Origin: Kushneria phyllosphaerae | Lineage (GTDB): Bacteria > Pseudomonadota > Gammaproteobacteria > Pseudomonadales > Halomonadaceae | Direction of reading: 5' to 3' | DNA: 64,000 bases | NCBI RefSeq assembly: GCF_900312995.1 | Contig: NZ_ONZI01000001.1 | Span: 558,001 to 622,000, forward strand | The notes under the pieces: generated by a model | Database searches by the model: none | Seen by the model: only the letters and a program-made list of their open reading frames with translations | Told to the model about the DNA's origin: nothing | Part shown: in pieces, positions 34,527 to 43,135 of the stretch | Layout: each line of letters starts with the position of its first letter | How positions within the stretch are numbered: the stretch's first letter is position 1 | Position numbers and translations under genes: made by a program

Positions 34527-35584
34527 GGCGTCTCATCCGGTGCGGAGGCACCGGTCAGCCTCAGCCTGCTCAGGCCATTGGCCACGATCTCGAGACCCTC
34601 CAGGGTGCGCAGGGTCGGGTTCATCGCCTGGGCATCCAGCACGATAAAGTGGTGCTCTCGCACCGCGCGCATCTCTCGGGTAACCGGGTCATGCTCGAGA
34701 AAGTCGATCTTTTGAGCCACGTCATCGGCCGGGAAGTTGCGCCGCGTCATCCGGCCCAGCACGATCACGTCCGGGTCGGCTTCTGCGATGCGCTCCCAGC
34801 TTACCGCCGGCCATTCCTCCTGGCTTTTGATGATGTTGTGCACCCCCAGTTTTTTCATGATGTAGCCCGGCGCACCGAACTGTCCGGCCACCCAGGCATC
34901 GCCTGAAAGTTCGGCGCTGGAAAACCACCACACCATGGAGAGATCCGCTGGCATGCCGGCATCTGCGGCCGCGGCGCGGGCCTCGCGCGCGCGCAGCGCC
35001 TCGACCAGATCAACACCGCGCGCCGAGACGTTGAAAATCTCCGCCAGTTCCTGAATTTCCCGATATACCAGCGACATGTCGAACGCCCGGGTGCGGGCGC
35101 CATCAGGGTTGGTGTCGCCGCCATAAAGGCGTCCCACACAGTCGGTGGGAGAGAGATAGGTCGGCACGCCCAGTGACGCAAACTGCTCGCGGCTGGCGAT
35201 GCGACCCCGGGGGCCGATATCGGTTTCAAACTGCGCTGCGACCAGGTCGGGGTTTTGTCCCAGCACGCTTTCAAGGCCCGGAATGCCGCTGGAGAGTCGC
35301 GGTACACGGTCGTTGGCGGCCTTCAGATTCTCCGGCACGTCACCGATCCATACGGCGCTGGCGGCCATGCGATCGGCCAGGCCCAGCGAGAGCAGTATTT
35401 CAGTGGTGTTCTGGCCGATGCTGACCGCCCGCTGCGGCGGGGCCTTCAGGGTGATGTGTGTGCCGCAGTTGTCCAGCGTCACGGGATGGTGGCTACCGGC
35501 GTCGGCGGCCGCTGCCTGAAGGGCCGGTAGCATGAGCAAAAGCGACAGGGCACACAGGGACAGACGTGAAAGCGCAAGGGGCAT
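34523..35584 (-). CDS. FecB/FepB-like ABC transporter periplasmic binding protein
   Basis: A class III periplasmic binding protein with a signal peptide (MPLALSRLSLCALSLLLMLPALQAA). The mature part shows the family's opening THITLKAPPQRAVSIGQNTTEILLSLGLADRM and later EADPDVIVLGRMT. The start is uncertain: 35584 gives a clean signal peptide of 353 residues, while ATGs at 35626 and 35683 are in frame; none has a good ribosome binding site. It overlaps the permease gene by 4 bases. No TonB-dependent receptor gene is in the window. Confidence 0.85.
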   Translation of the reverse strand: MPLALSRLSLCALSLLLMLPALQAAAADAGSHHPVTLDNCGTHITLKAPPQRAVSIGQNTTEILLSLGLADRMAASAVWIGDVPENLKAANDRVPRLSSGIPGLESVLGQNPDLVAAQFETDIGPRGRIASREQFASLGVPTYLSPTDCVGRLYGGDTNPDGARTRAFDMSLVYREIQELAEIFNVSARGVDLVEALRAREARAAAADAGMPADLSMVWWFSSAELSGDAWVAGQFGAPGYIMKKLGVHNIIKSQEEWPAVSWERIAEADPDVIVLGRMTRRNFPADDVAQKIDFLEHDPVTREMRAVREHHFIVLDAQAMNPTLRTLEGLEIVANGLSRLRLTGASAPDETP

Positions 35585-35726
35585 CAGAAGGACCGGTGAA
35601 GGAGCGGTGGATCGAGATACGAACATACCCGACGAACCCGGCCGACAAAAGCGAGCAGGATTCAGTCGGGCATGTTGCATCATTCATGCAGTGATTCAAT
35701 CGTTGCCAGGATCCGGCCGGACAGGT

Positions 35727-36923
35727 TCAGACCGCGGCGCGCTCCTGGCGCAGGGACAGTACCAGCATGCACAGACAGACCGCCGAGCACGCCGCCATGG
35801 CCAGCACCACCGCCGTGACCGAGGTCGGCAGGCGTGAGGACAGCGCGCTGACAATGCCGGCGATGCCGAACTGCGAGGCGCCCAGCAGCGCCGCCGCCGT
35901 GCCACTGTTAACACCGAAGTACTCGATAAAGGTGGCCTGGATGTTGGGCGCAATGGCGCCGACCATGCCGATGCTGACCATCATCGCCGGCAAAAAGACA
36001 TAAAGCCCGGCATCGAAGACGCTGGCCAGTATCAGCACGACAATCGCCGTGGCCTGAATGCAGGTGGCGCCGCGCAGAATGCGCCGCGAGCCGAAGCGCT
36101 CCAGCAGGGAGCGATTGGTCAGGTTCGCGATCAGCATGACGATCACGTTGGCCCCGAACAGCAGCCCGAAGGTGTGTTCATTGGCGCCGAAATGGGTCTG
36201 ATAGACGAAGGAGGCGTGGGTCACAAAGATCATCAGCACCGAAAACGAGGCGGCCTGCCAGAACAGAAAGGGCAGGGCCTGACGGGTCGCCAGCACCTGA
36301 GCGTAGCGCCTGAGGATGTTGACCTTCGGACCCGGTGCTCCCTTTGGTGCCGCGCCGGTCTTCTTGAAGGCCACCAGCTTCAGCAGTGGAATGACCAGCA
36401 GGGCATAGAGCGCCAGAAACAAAAAGATGAATGACCAGCCGCCCAGGCTCAGCAGCAGCCCGCCCACGGTGGGCGCGATACCGGGGGCGACCACCATGAT
36501 CAGGCCGATCAGGCTGAAAAGGCGCGCGGCCTCCACACCCTGCACACGGTCACGCACCAGCGCCGGTACCGACACCAGGGTCCAGCCGGCGGCGAAGGCC
36601 TGCAGGGCGCGAAAGGCCAGCAGGCTTTCAAGCTGCTCGCTCTGCCAGATCAGAAGACTGGCCACGCTGTAGAGGATCAGCCCGGAGAACATGATCTTCT
36701 GACGCCCGAGCTGGTCGGACAGCGGCCCGCCAATGAGCTGGCCGATCGACATCGTGAAGATATAAACCGAGACGCTCAGAGAGACATCGCTGATCGACAC
36801 GCCAAGCGATTCGGCCATGGCGGGGAAGGCGGGCAGATAGGCGTCAAGCGAGAAGGGGCCGATGGCGGCCGTCAGCGCCAGCACCACGGCCAGCGAGAGG
36901 TGAGAAGGGGGTCTGGGTGCCAT
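35727..36923 (-). CDS. Bcr/CflA family MFS exporter
   Basis: A 398-residue 12-helix major-facilitator protein of the Bcr/CflA drug-resistance group. LDAYLPAFPAMAESLGVS near residue 25-42 and GQLIGGPLSDQLGRQKIMFSG (motif A) are typical, as is VRDRVQGVEAARLFSL. It lies upstream of the FecBCE-like importer on the same strand with a gap of 43 to 142 bases depending on the start chosen, so it may be cotranscribed. Export of a chelator or drug is possible but unproven. Confidence 0.88.
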   Translation of the reverse strand: MAPRPPSHLSLAVVLALTAAIGPFSLDAYLPAFPAMAESLGVSISDVSLSVSVYIFTMSIGQLIGGPLSDQLGRQKIMFSGLILYSVASLLIWQSEQLESLLAFRALQAFAAGWTLVSVPALVRDRVQGVEAARLFSLIGLIMVVAPGIAPTVGGLLLSLGGWSFIFLFLALYALLVIPLLKLVAFKKTGAAPKGAPGPKVNILRRYAQVLATRQALPFLFWQAASFSVLMIFVTHASFVYQTHFGANEHTFGLLFGANVIVMLIANLTNRSLLERFGSRRILRGATCIQATAIVVLILASVFDAGLYVFLPAMMVSIGMVGAIAPNIQATFIEYFGVNSGTAAALLGASQFGIAGIVSALSSRLPTSVTAVVLAMAACSAVCLCMLVLSLRQERAAV

Positions 36924-37043
36924 GAAGCGTTTATGCCTGAAGTCGGTCGAGGAAATGAAGCCGCCATTATGGCGACATGAGAGGCATTATCAACGCGCTG
37001 CCCGTCGGCCGCCCCGGCAAGGGGACGACCGACCGGGTCGACA

Positions 37044-38264
37044 TCAGTCGCTTGCGTCAGGCGCTGTCAGGGTTTCGCAGGCCTGGGCAATACGCTCGCA
37101 GGCCTCGCCCAGCCGCTCGGTGGCGGCGGCAAAGGAGACCCGAAACCAGGGCGCCAGACCGAAGGCCGTGCCTGGCACGACGGCCACATGGGCCTGCTCG
37201 AGCAGAAACCGCGCCACGTCGACATCCCTTTCAAGCACCTCGCCTTCGGGCGTTTGACGATTGATCAATCCCTGGCAGCTGATGAAAAGATAAAACGCGC
37301 CTTCAGAAACGCGGCACGACAGCCCATCAATGGCATTGAAAGCCGCCGCGCACATGTCGCGGCGCTGGCGAAAGATCTCGAGGTGTTCTTCCAGAAAGTC
37401 GCGGGGACCATCAAGGGCTTCCACGGCCGCAGCCTGTGAAATGGCGCTGGGGTTGGTGGTCATCTGTCCCTGCAGCATCGCCATGGCGCGAATCAGATCC
37501 TTCGGGCCGCCGCCAAAACCGATGCGCCAGCCGGTCATGGCGTATCCCTTGGAGACGCCGTTGACGGTCAGGGTGCGCTCGAACAGTTCCGGCACCACGG
37601 CAGCGAGGGTGGTAAAGGTCCAGCCGTCATAGGCGAGATATTCATAGATGTCGTCGCTGATCACGAACACCTGGGGGTGGCGTTTCAATACCTCACCCAG
37701 TGCGGCCAGCTCTTCGCGGTGATAGCCGGCGCCGGTCGGGTTGCCGGGGGAGTTGAGAATCAGGCATTTCGTCTTCGGCGTGATGGCGGCCTCGAGCTGC
37801 TCGGCCGTGAGCTTGAAACCCTGGGTTTCATCACACTCGACACAGACCGGCATGCCCTCGGCCAGACGCACCATGTCCGGATAGGAGACCCAGTACGGCG
37901 CCGGAATGATGACCTCGTCATCCGGGTCAATGAGGGCAAACAGGGCGTTGAAGATGACCTGCTTGCCCCCGGTGCCCACCGAAATCTGATCGGTGGCGTA
38001 GTGCAGACCGTTGTCCCGCTCGAACTTGGCCACTACCGCCTTTTTGAGCTCGGGGGTGCCATCGACATCGGTATAGCGGGTGTGGCCTTCGTCGATGGCG
38101 CGCTTGCCGGCGTGTGCGATATGGACGGGCGTATCGAAATCGGGCTCGCCCTGCGACAGGGTAATGACATCCAGTCCCGACCGGCGCATCTCGGCGGCGC
38201 GGCGCGAGATATCAATCGAGGCAGAGGGCTTTATCGTGCTCAGGCGGCGGGCAAGCGTGGTCAT
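37044..38264 (-). CDS. class I/II pyridoxal-phosphate aminotransferase (AspC/AatA-like)
   Basis: A 406-residue fold-type I aminotransferase. The PLP-binding lysine is Lys239 in NGVSKGYAMTGWRIGF; NSPGNPTG contains the conserved Asn, and ISDDIYEYLAYDG the Asp-x-x-Tyr that hold the cofactor, while WFRVSFA has the substrate-carboxylate Arg. The opening PSASIDISRRAAEMRRSGLDVI fits aspartate/tyrosine/aromatic aminotransferases of subgroup I-gamma. The ATG at 38264 follows GGAAGG; the TTG at 38270 is not needed. Downstream of the LysR-type gene on the same strand, 104 bases apart. Confidence 0.9.
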   Translation of the reverse strand: MTTLARRLSTIKPSASIDISRRAAEMRRSGLDVITLSQGEPDFDTPVHIAHAGKRAIDEGHTRYTDVDGTPELKKAVVAKFERDNGLHYATDQISVGTGGKQVIFNALFALIDPDDEVIIPAPYWVSYPDMVRLAEGMPVCVECDETQGFKLTAEQLEAAITPKTKCLILNSPGNPTGAGYHREELAALGEVLKRHPQVFVISDDIYEYLAYDGWTFTTLAAVVPELFERTLTVNGVSKGYAMTGWRIGFGGGPKDLIRAMAMLQGQMTTNPSAISQAAAVEALDGPRDFLEEHLEIFRQRRDMCAAAFNAIDGLSCRVSEGAFYLFISCQGLINRQTPEGEVLERDVDVARFLLEQAHVAVVPGTAFGLAPWFRVSFAAATERLGEACERIAQACETLTAPDASD

Positions 38265-38368
38265 GGTCAACCTTCCGGTCAGCAGGGGAGAGGTCCCCAG
38301 AGTAACGGCTTTGACCGTGGGCGGCCACGCGCACGCCGCGTGGCCGCATGAAGGGTGTCGTCAGATCA

Positions 38369-39316
38369 TCAGATCGGCGGCGGCTGACGAATCAGCTGGC
38401 GCAGCAGATGCATCATGGCGGCCACCCCCGGTGGCAGCTGCTGGCGGCGCAGGCTGACCAGCCCGTAGGGCTGTACGCTCAGGCGCGTGGACGACGAGAT
38501 GATGCGAAAGCGCTGCGGATCGCACAAAAGCTCGGCCACGCCCCGGGTCGCCACGGTCAAAAACGACGAGGCATTGACCAGCGCCAGTGAGGTGGTCAGA
38601 TCCGAGGTATCCACAATCCAGTGGGGCGGCTCCAGGCCACGATGACGCAGCAGGTCATCCACACGCTGGCGCATCAGGGTGCCGGGCGGCTGCAGCGCCC
38701 AGGGGTAGTCGACCATGGCAGAAAGCGCCGGCACCGGCTGCTCGGCCAGTGGATGGTTGCGACTGCAGATAAAGCAGATTTCCTCCTCGCCGATCTCTTC
38801 AAACACGAAGTGCTCTCCGGAGAAGCCGGCCGGAATGCGAGAGATCACAAAATTGTAATGACCGTCGAGCAGGCCGGAGATCAGGGCGCGACTGACGTCC
38901 ACGTGCACGTTGATGCGAAGTCCCGGGCGCTCGCCGTGCATCTGCTCAATGGCCCGCGTCAGCAGGGCCACGGCGGGCTCCATGACCGTGCCGACCCGGA
39001 CCAGCCCGGCGTGTCCGGCACGGATGGCGTTGAATTCCTCCCCGGCGCGTTCAAGTTCATCGATGATGGTTCGGGCGCGGCGAATCATCAGTTCGCCATA
39101 CAGGTTGGGCGAGAGCCCGCGGCCGTGACGTTCGAACAGGGTGGTGCCCAGACGCTCCTCGAGTTCAATCAGCAGTCTGGAGGCCGCGGGCTGGCTGATG
39201 CCCAGCACTTCGGCGCTGCGATGCAGATTGCCCTGTTCGCCAAGGGCCACAAAAAGCTGTAGATGACGCAACTTTAGTCGTGATCTAAAAAACCAGTCTT
39301 CCGGCAGAGTGCCCAT
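38369..39316 (-). CDS. LysR family transcriptional regulator
   Basis: A 315-residue LysR-type regulator. The winged helix-turn-helix is LRHLQLFVALGEQGNLHRSAEVLGISQPAASRLLIELEERLG (residues about 16-57), followed by the substrate-binding domain from about residue 95. The extended N-terminus (MGTLPEDWFFRSRLK) and the binding-domain sequence resemble the GbpR/galactose-binding-protein regulator subgroup, which senses sugars and sugar acids. Divergent from the GntP permease gene with palindromes between, so it is the likely regulator of the gntP-isomerase-dehydrogenase operon. Confidence 0.9.
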   Translation of the reverse strand: MGTLPEDWFFRSRLKLRHLQLFVALGEQGNLHRSAEVLGISQPAASRLLIELEERLGTTLFERHGRGLSPNLYGELMIRRARTIIDELERAGEEFNAIRAGHAGLVRVGTVMEPAVALLTRAIEQMHGERPGLRINVHVDVSRALISGLLDGHYNFVISRIPAGFSGEHFVFEEIGEEEICFICSRNHPLAEQPVPALSAMVDYPWALQPPGTLMRQRVDDLLRHRGLEPPHWIVDTSDLTTSLALVNASSFLTVATRGVAELLCDPQRFRIISSSTRLSVQPYGLVSLRRQQLPPGVAAMMHLLRQLIRQPPPI

Positions 39317-39382
39317 GACGTGCGGCTCGTTATGAAAGTGATATCAAAATGGTCATCACCTTTCGGCATGACCGGCATTGGT

Positions 39383-39437
39383 CGGGTATTACCCGGGGAA
39401 GATATCGTCTGCGGTATTGGACTTACAGTGATGTAAG
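39383..39437. promoter_or_regulatory. two perfect inverted repeats in the LysR/GntP divergent region
   Basis: CGGGTA-T-TACCCG (39383-39395) and CTTACA-GTGA-TGTAAG (39422-39437) lie in the 184-base spacer. The second contains a T-N12-A core close to the LysR T-N11-A rule and is 63 bases before the GntP start. Both are candidate binding sites for the divergent LysR protein. Confidence 0.45.
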
Positions 39438-39500
39438 GCATTTTGCGACCAATGGCGCATCGGCCTGCCCCGGACGCCATGGCCTTACCCGGAGCCGGTT

Positions 39501-40892
39501 ATGCCCAGCGCCACCGAAGCCGCTTTATCCACACCTCTTCTGCTTTCGATCTCGGCGGGTGCCATCGCCATCCTGCTGCTGTTGATCATTCGCGTTCGTC
39601 TGCATCCCTTCTTTGCACTGGTTATGGTCAGTATCGCCACGGCGCTGGCCACCGGTATCGACGTCAGCGATCTGATCGCGACCCTGACCGGCGGTTTTGG
39701 CAAAACGCTGGGCAACGTGGCCATGCTGATCGGCTTTGGCGCCGTGCTGGGGCGGATCGTTGCCGTCTCGGGCGGGGCTCGCGTGCTGTCTGACACCCTG
39801 ATTCGCATCTGCGGACGTGAACGGGCGCCCCTGGGGTTATCGATTGCCGCGCTTTTGTTCTGCTTTCCGATCTTTCTCGACGCCGCCTATGTGGTGATGT
39901 TGCCGATCATCTTTGCGGTGGCGCGCGAGCTCAAGGGCTCGGTGTTGCTGTACGGTCTGCCGGTCGCGGGGGCCGCTCTGGTCATGCATGCCCTGATGCC
40001 GCCACATCCCGGGCCCGTCGCTGCAGCGGTCTTTTTGCACGCCGATATTGGTCTGGTGCTCTTTGTCGGGCTGCTGGTCGGTCTGCCCACCTGGTATGTG
40101 ATGGGCTATCGCCTTGCCGTCACCCTTGCCAACAAGACCCCATTTCAACCGGTTCCGGACGTGATGGGCGGGGAGGAAAACGACGGTGCGTCGCCGCCTG
40201 CCTTTGGCACCGTGTTACTGGTGCTTTTGCTGCCGCTGGTGCTGATTTTCATGAATACCGGCATCTCGACGCTAATCTCGGCGGGTACCCTGCCGGATGA
40301 CAACCCTCTGCTGGACGTCTTCATCGTCATTGGTGAGACCCCGATTGCGCTGTTGATCAGCACCTGTGTCGCAATGTGGCTGTTGATCTTTCGCCGCGGG
40401 CTCAAGGCGCCGATGGATGCCATCAACGACATCATTGAAAAGGCCCTAGCGCCGGTGTGCACCATCATCCTGATTACCGGTGCCGGGGGCATGTTCGGCG
40501 GCGTGCTGACCGCCAGCGGCATTGGTAACGCGCTGGCGGCAAGCCTGGATGCCATTGGCATGCCGCTGATTCTGGCCGGTTACCTCATTGCCTCGGTCAT
40601 TCGTATCGCCCAGGGCTCGGCCACCGTGGCCGGCACCACGGCCGCCGGCATCATGGCGCCTGCCGTACTGGCCCAGCCGGAACTGGCCGGCATGCCGGCG
40701 GCCTGTATAACTACCGCCATCGTGGCCGGCGCCATCGGTTACTCCCACGTCAACGATTCGGGCTTCTGGCTGGTCGGCCGGTTTTTGCAGGTCGAGACCC
40801 GCACCATGCTGCGGACCTGGAGCGTGATGTCGGTCGGCATTTCCCTGATGGCCTTTGCGCTGGCCTGGGCGATTTTCGCTCTGGTCTCGTAA
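39501..40892 (+). CDS. GntP family gluconate/acid-sugar permease
   Basis: A 463-residue inner-membrane transporter with 12-14 hydrophobic segments of the GntP family (gluconate, and related aldonates or tetronates). Characteristic segments are FGKTLGNVAMLIGFGAVLGR, HALMPPHPGPVAAAVFL, ITGAGGMFGGVLTASGIG and VIRIAQGSATVAGTTAAGIM near the C-terminus. GGAG precedes the ATG. First gene of a probable operon with the TIM-barrel isomerase and the lambda-crystallin-type dehydrogenase. No gluconate kinase is present, which argues for a substrate other than gluconate. Confidence 0.92.
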   Translation: MPSATEAALSTPLLLSISAGAIAILLLLIIRVRLHPFFALVMVSIATALATGIDVSDLIATLTGGFGKTLGNVAMLIGFGAVLGRIVAVSGGARVLSDTLIRICGRERAPLGLSIAALLFCFPIFLDAAYVVMLPIIFAVARELKGSVLLYGLPVAGAALVMHALMPPHPGPVAAAVFLHADIGLVLFVGLLVGLPTWYVMGYRLAVTLANKTPFQPVPDVMGGEENDGASPPAFGTVLLVLLLPLVLIFMNTGISTLISAGTLPDDNPLLDVFIVIGETPIALLISTCVAMWLLIFRRGLKAPMDAINDIIEKALAPVCTIILITGAGGMFGGVLTASGIGNALAASLDAIGMPLILAGYLIASVIRIAQGSATVAGTTAAGIMAPAVLAQPELAGMPAACITTAIVAGAIGYSHVNDSGFWLVGRFLQVETRTMLRTWSVMSVGISLMAFALAWAIFALVS

Positions 40893-40991
40893 CGCCTTCC
40901 TTTACAACAGCGGGTCTGCGGGCAGGTTGCCCCGGGCCCTGATTGCGGCCCCTGCAAGCCTTCTGCAAGCCCCTCACAAGGAGATGTACTC

Positions 40992-41960
40992 ATGGCTTAT
41001 ACCGCTGATGACTGGCCGATCACGGCCGCAACCCTTCCCTTTCCGGGTGTCGATCCTCAGGGACGCAGCGTCAACGAGGCCGACGCCTCTCACTGGCGCA
41101 GCGTTTTTGATGAAATCCGCGCGGCAGGCTTTACCAATGTCGATCTCTTTGATAACTGGATCAAACCGGGCGATCTGTCGACCCAGCGCCTTGATGAGCT
41201 GGTGCGTACGGCAAAAGAGGCCGGCCTTGGCCTGCCCGCCATTTCGGCGGTGCGGCGCAGCGTGATGGATGCCGAACATGGTGAAGAAAATCTGGCCTAT
41301 ACCCACCGTACGCTGGAAGCCGCGGCGGCCATGGGCGCGCGCGTGGTGTCGGTGGGCCTGCACCAGGCGCTGACGCCCGAGCAGCAAAAGCAGCTGTGGT
41401 TCTGGACAGTGGAGGGCTACAAATCCCCGGAAGGGGATCGGGATGCGTGGAATCTGACCGTCAAGCGCCTGCAGGAGCTGGGGCGTCACGCCGAGGAGCT
41501 GGGCCTTTTGATCTCGCTTGAGATGTATGAGGACACTTACATCGGTACGGCGGATTCCACCGTGGCGCTGGTCAAGGACATCGGTCTGGATAACGTCGGT
41601 ATCAACCCCGACGTGGGCAACCTGGTGCGCCTGCACCGCCCGATCGAGTCGTGGCTCGAAATCATGGAAAAGACCCTGCCGTATGCCAACTACTGGCACG
41701 TCAAGAACTATATCCGTGACGAGGACGTGGCGCGCGATCATTATGTGGCCATGCCCACCTCGCTGGAGCTTGGACTGATCAACTACCGCAAGTCGATCGA
41801 GATTGCGATCGCCAACGGCTATCAGGGCATGATCTGTACCGAGCACTACGGCGGTGACGGTCTGAGCGTGTCCAGCACCAACCAGCAGTACCTGCGCGAG
41901 AAGGTTTTGCCGCGCACGTCGGACTATGCCCTCGGCAAGAGCCAGGTCCGCCAGGGCTGA
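40992..41960 (+). CDS. xylose-isomerase-like TIM-barrel sugar isomerase/epimerase
   Basis: A 322-residue AP-endonuclease-2-fold TIM barrel. The four metal ligands of this fold can be placed at Glu in SLEMYEDTY, Asp in GINPDVGN, His in YWHVKNY and Glu in ICTEHYGGDG. It is cytoplasmic, without signal. AAGGAG precedes the ATG. Between a GntP permease and a beta-hydroxyacid-type dehydrogenase, it would interconvert an oxidised sugar-acid intermediate (comparable to OtnI-type isomerases). The exact reaction is unknown. Confidence 0.88.
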   Translation: MAYTADDWPITAATLPFPGVDPQGRSVNEADASHWRSVFDEIRAAGFTNVDLFDNWIKPGDLSTQRLDELVRTAKEAGLGLPAISAVRRSVMDAEHGEENLAYTHRTLEAAAAMGARVVSVGLHQALTPEQQKQLWFWTVEGYKSPEGDRDAWNLTVKRLQELGRHAEELGLLISLEMYEDTYIGTADSTVALVKDIGLDNVGINPDVGNLVRLHRPIESWLEIMEKTLPYANYWHVKNYIRDEDVARDHYVAMPTSLELGLINYRKSIEIAIANGYQGMICTEHYGGDGLSVSSTNQQYLREKVLPRTSDYALGKSQVRQG

Positions 41961-42012
41961 TGAGCCCGGGACCGCAGAATGATGACATCATGACCACAGG
42001 GAGTAATGTTTC

Positions 42013-42963
42013 ATGACACGCAAGATTGCCATTGTCGGCTCGGGCTACATGGGCGGCGGTATCGCCCAGGTCATGGCGCTGGCCGGCGCCGAGGTTCTGA
42101 TCAGTGACGTATCGCTTGAAGTCACCCAGGCCAACCGCGAGCGTCTGATCGAGGAAACCCGCAAATTCGTCGCCGACGGCCTGTTCCCGAGCGACGCCGT
42201 CGAGCGCATCGAACGTCAGGTGAAAGTCGCCGAGTCCATCGAGGACGCGGTACGTGACGCCGATTTCATCGAAGAAGCCGTGCCCGAGAAGATCGATATC
42301 AAGCATGAGATCTTCAAGCGTGTCAGTGCTGCGGCGCGTCCGGATGCGATCATCGCCACCAACACCTCGACCATCTCGATTGCCAAACTGTCCGAAGCGG
42401 TCACCAACCCAGAGCGTTTTCTGGGCGTGCATTTCTCCAATCCGTCACCGTTCGTGCCGGGCGTGGAGATCATCCCGCATGAAGGCACCGACCCCGCCGT
42501 TGTCGAGCGCGCCTGTGCGATCGTTCATGAGACCGGCAAGGAGACGGCCACGGTCAAGGACGTGACCGGTTTTGTGCTCAATCGTCTGCAGTACGCGCTG
42601 TTTCACGAGGCAACGCAGCTGTTGGAAGAAGGTGTGGCCAGCCCCGAAGACATCGATACGCTGGTGCGTACCACGTTTGGCTTCCGACTGCCGTTTTTCG
42701 GCCCGTTTGCGATTGCCGACATGGCAGGCCTGGATGTCTACAACTTCTGCTATCAGTCGCTGCAGACCGACTTCCCCGAGCGCTTCGCCACGCCCGAGGT
42801 ACTGAGTTCGCTGATCGAGCAGGGCAAGCTGGGGACCAAGAGTGGCGGCGGTTTCACCGACGTGCCGGCCGAGCGTATTCCTGACCTGATTGCCTGGCGC
42901 AACCGGGCCTACGTGAAGCTCTCCGAGCTGATGAAGGAACTCGGGCCGCCGCCGATGAAATAA
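42013..42963 (+). CDS. 3-hydroxyacyl-CoA dehydrogenase family protein, lambda-crystallin/L-gulonate 3-dehydrogenase-like
   Basis: A 316-residue NAD-dependent dehydrogenase. The Rossmann motif is GSGYMGGG (residues 9-16) and the C-terminal domain follows the pattern GFVLNRLQYALFHEATQLLE and SPEDIDTLVRTTFGFRLPFF. This spacing resembles lambda-crystallin (L-gulonate 3-dehydrogenase) more than fatty-acid HBDH enzymes; the usual NP-x-P-x-M-x-L-x-E motif is altered to SNPSPFVPGVEII. In this operon it most likely oxidises the C3 hydroxyl of an acid sugar. GGGAG precedes the ATG. Terminator directly downstream. Confidence 0.87.
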   Translation: MTRKIAIVGSGYMGGGIAQVMALAGAEVLISDVSLEVTQANRERLIEETRKFVADGLFPSDAVERIERQVKVAESIEDAVRDADFIEEAVPEKIDIKHEIFKRVSAAARPDAIIATNTSTISIAKLSEAVTNPERFLGVHFSNPSPFVPGVEIIPHEGTDPAVVERACAIVHETGKETATVKDVTGFVLNRLQYALFHEATQLLEEGVASPEDIDTLVRTTFGFRLPFFGPFAIADMAGLDVYNFCYQSLQTDFPERFATPEVLSSLIEQGKLGTKSGGGFTDVPAERIPDLIAWRNRAYVKLSELMKELGPPPMK

Positions 42964-42983
42964 TCCGGCTGACGGCAATGTTC

Positions 42984-43024
42984 AAAAGCGCCCGCTCGAT
43001 GATTCGAGCGGGCGCTTTTTTGTG
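42984..43024 (+). terminator. terminator of the gntP-isomerase-dehydrogenase operon
   Basis: A perfect 16-bp stem AAAAGCGCCCGCTCGA / TCGAGCGGGCGCTTTT with TGAT loop and a following T-run, 20 bases after the dehydrogenase stop. Confidence 0.9.
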
Positions 43025-43090
43025 TACAGAGGTCGTCGTGTCAGAAAGCCGGATGCCTGTCAGCGCAAGGGCCTCGTTCACTGGTGACGA

Positions 43091-43106
43091 TGTTTCACGT
43101 GAAACA
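43091..43106. other. parS: parS centromere site 2
   Basis: A second exact TGTTTCACGTGAAACA. The perfect dyad extends four bases on either side, giving a 24-bp palindrome from 43087 to 43110. It lies between two convergent genes, 29.7 kb from site 1, and so would be free of promoter function. Same ParB-loading role as site 1. Confidence 0.95.
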
Positions 43107-43135
43107 TCGTCTCGTCGATCAGGGCCGGCAGGCGT

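Noticed and set aside
37004..37033. Imperfect GC-rich hairpin after the aminotransferase gene
   Set aside because: Bulged stem without a T-run; not strong enough to list as a terminator.
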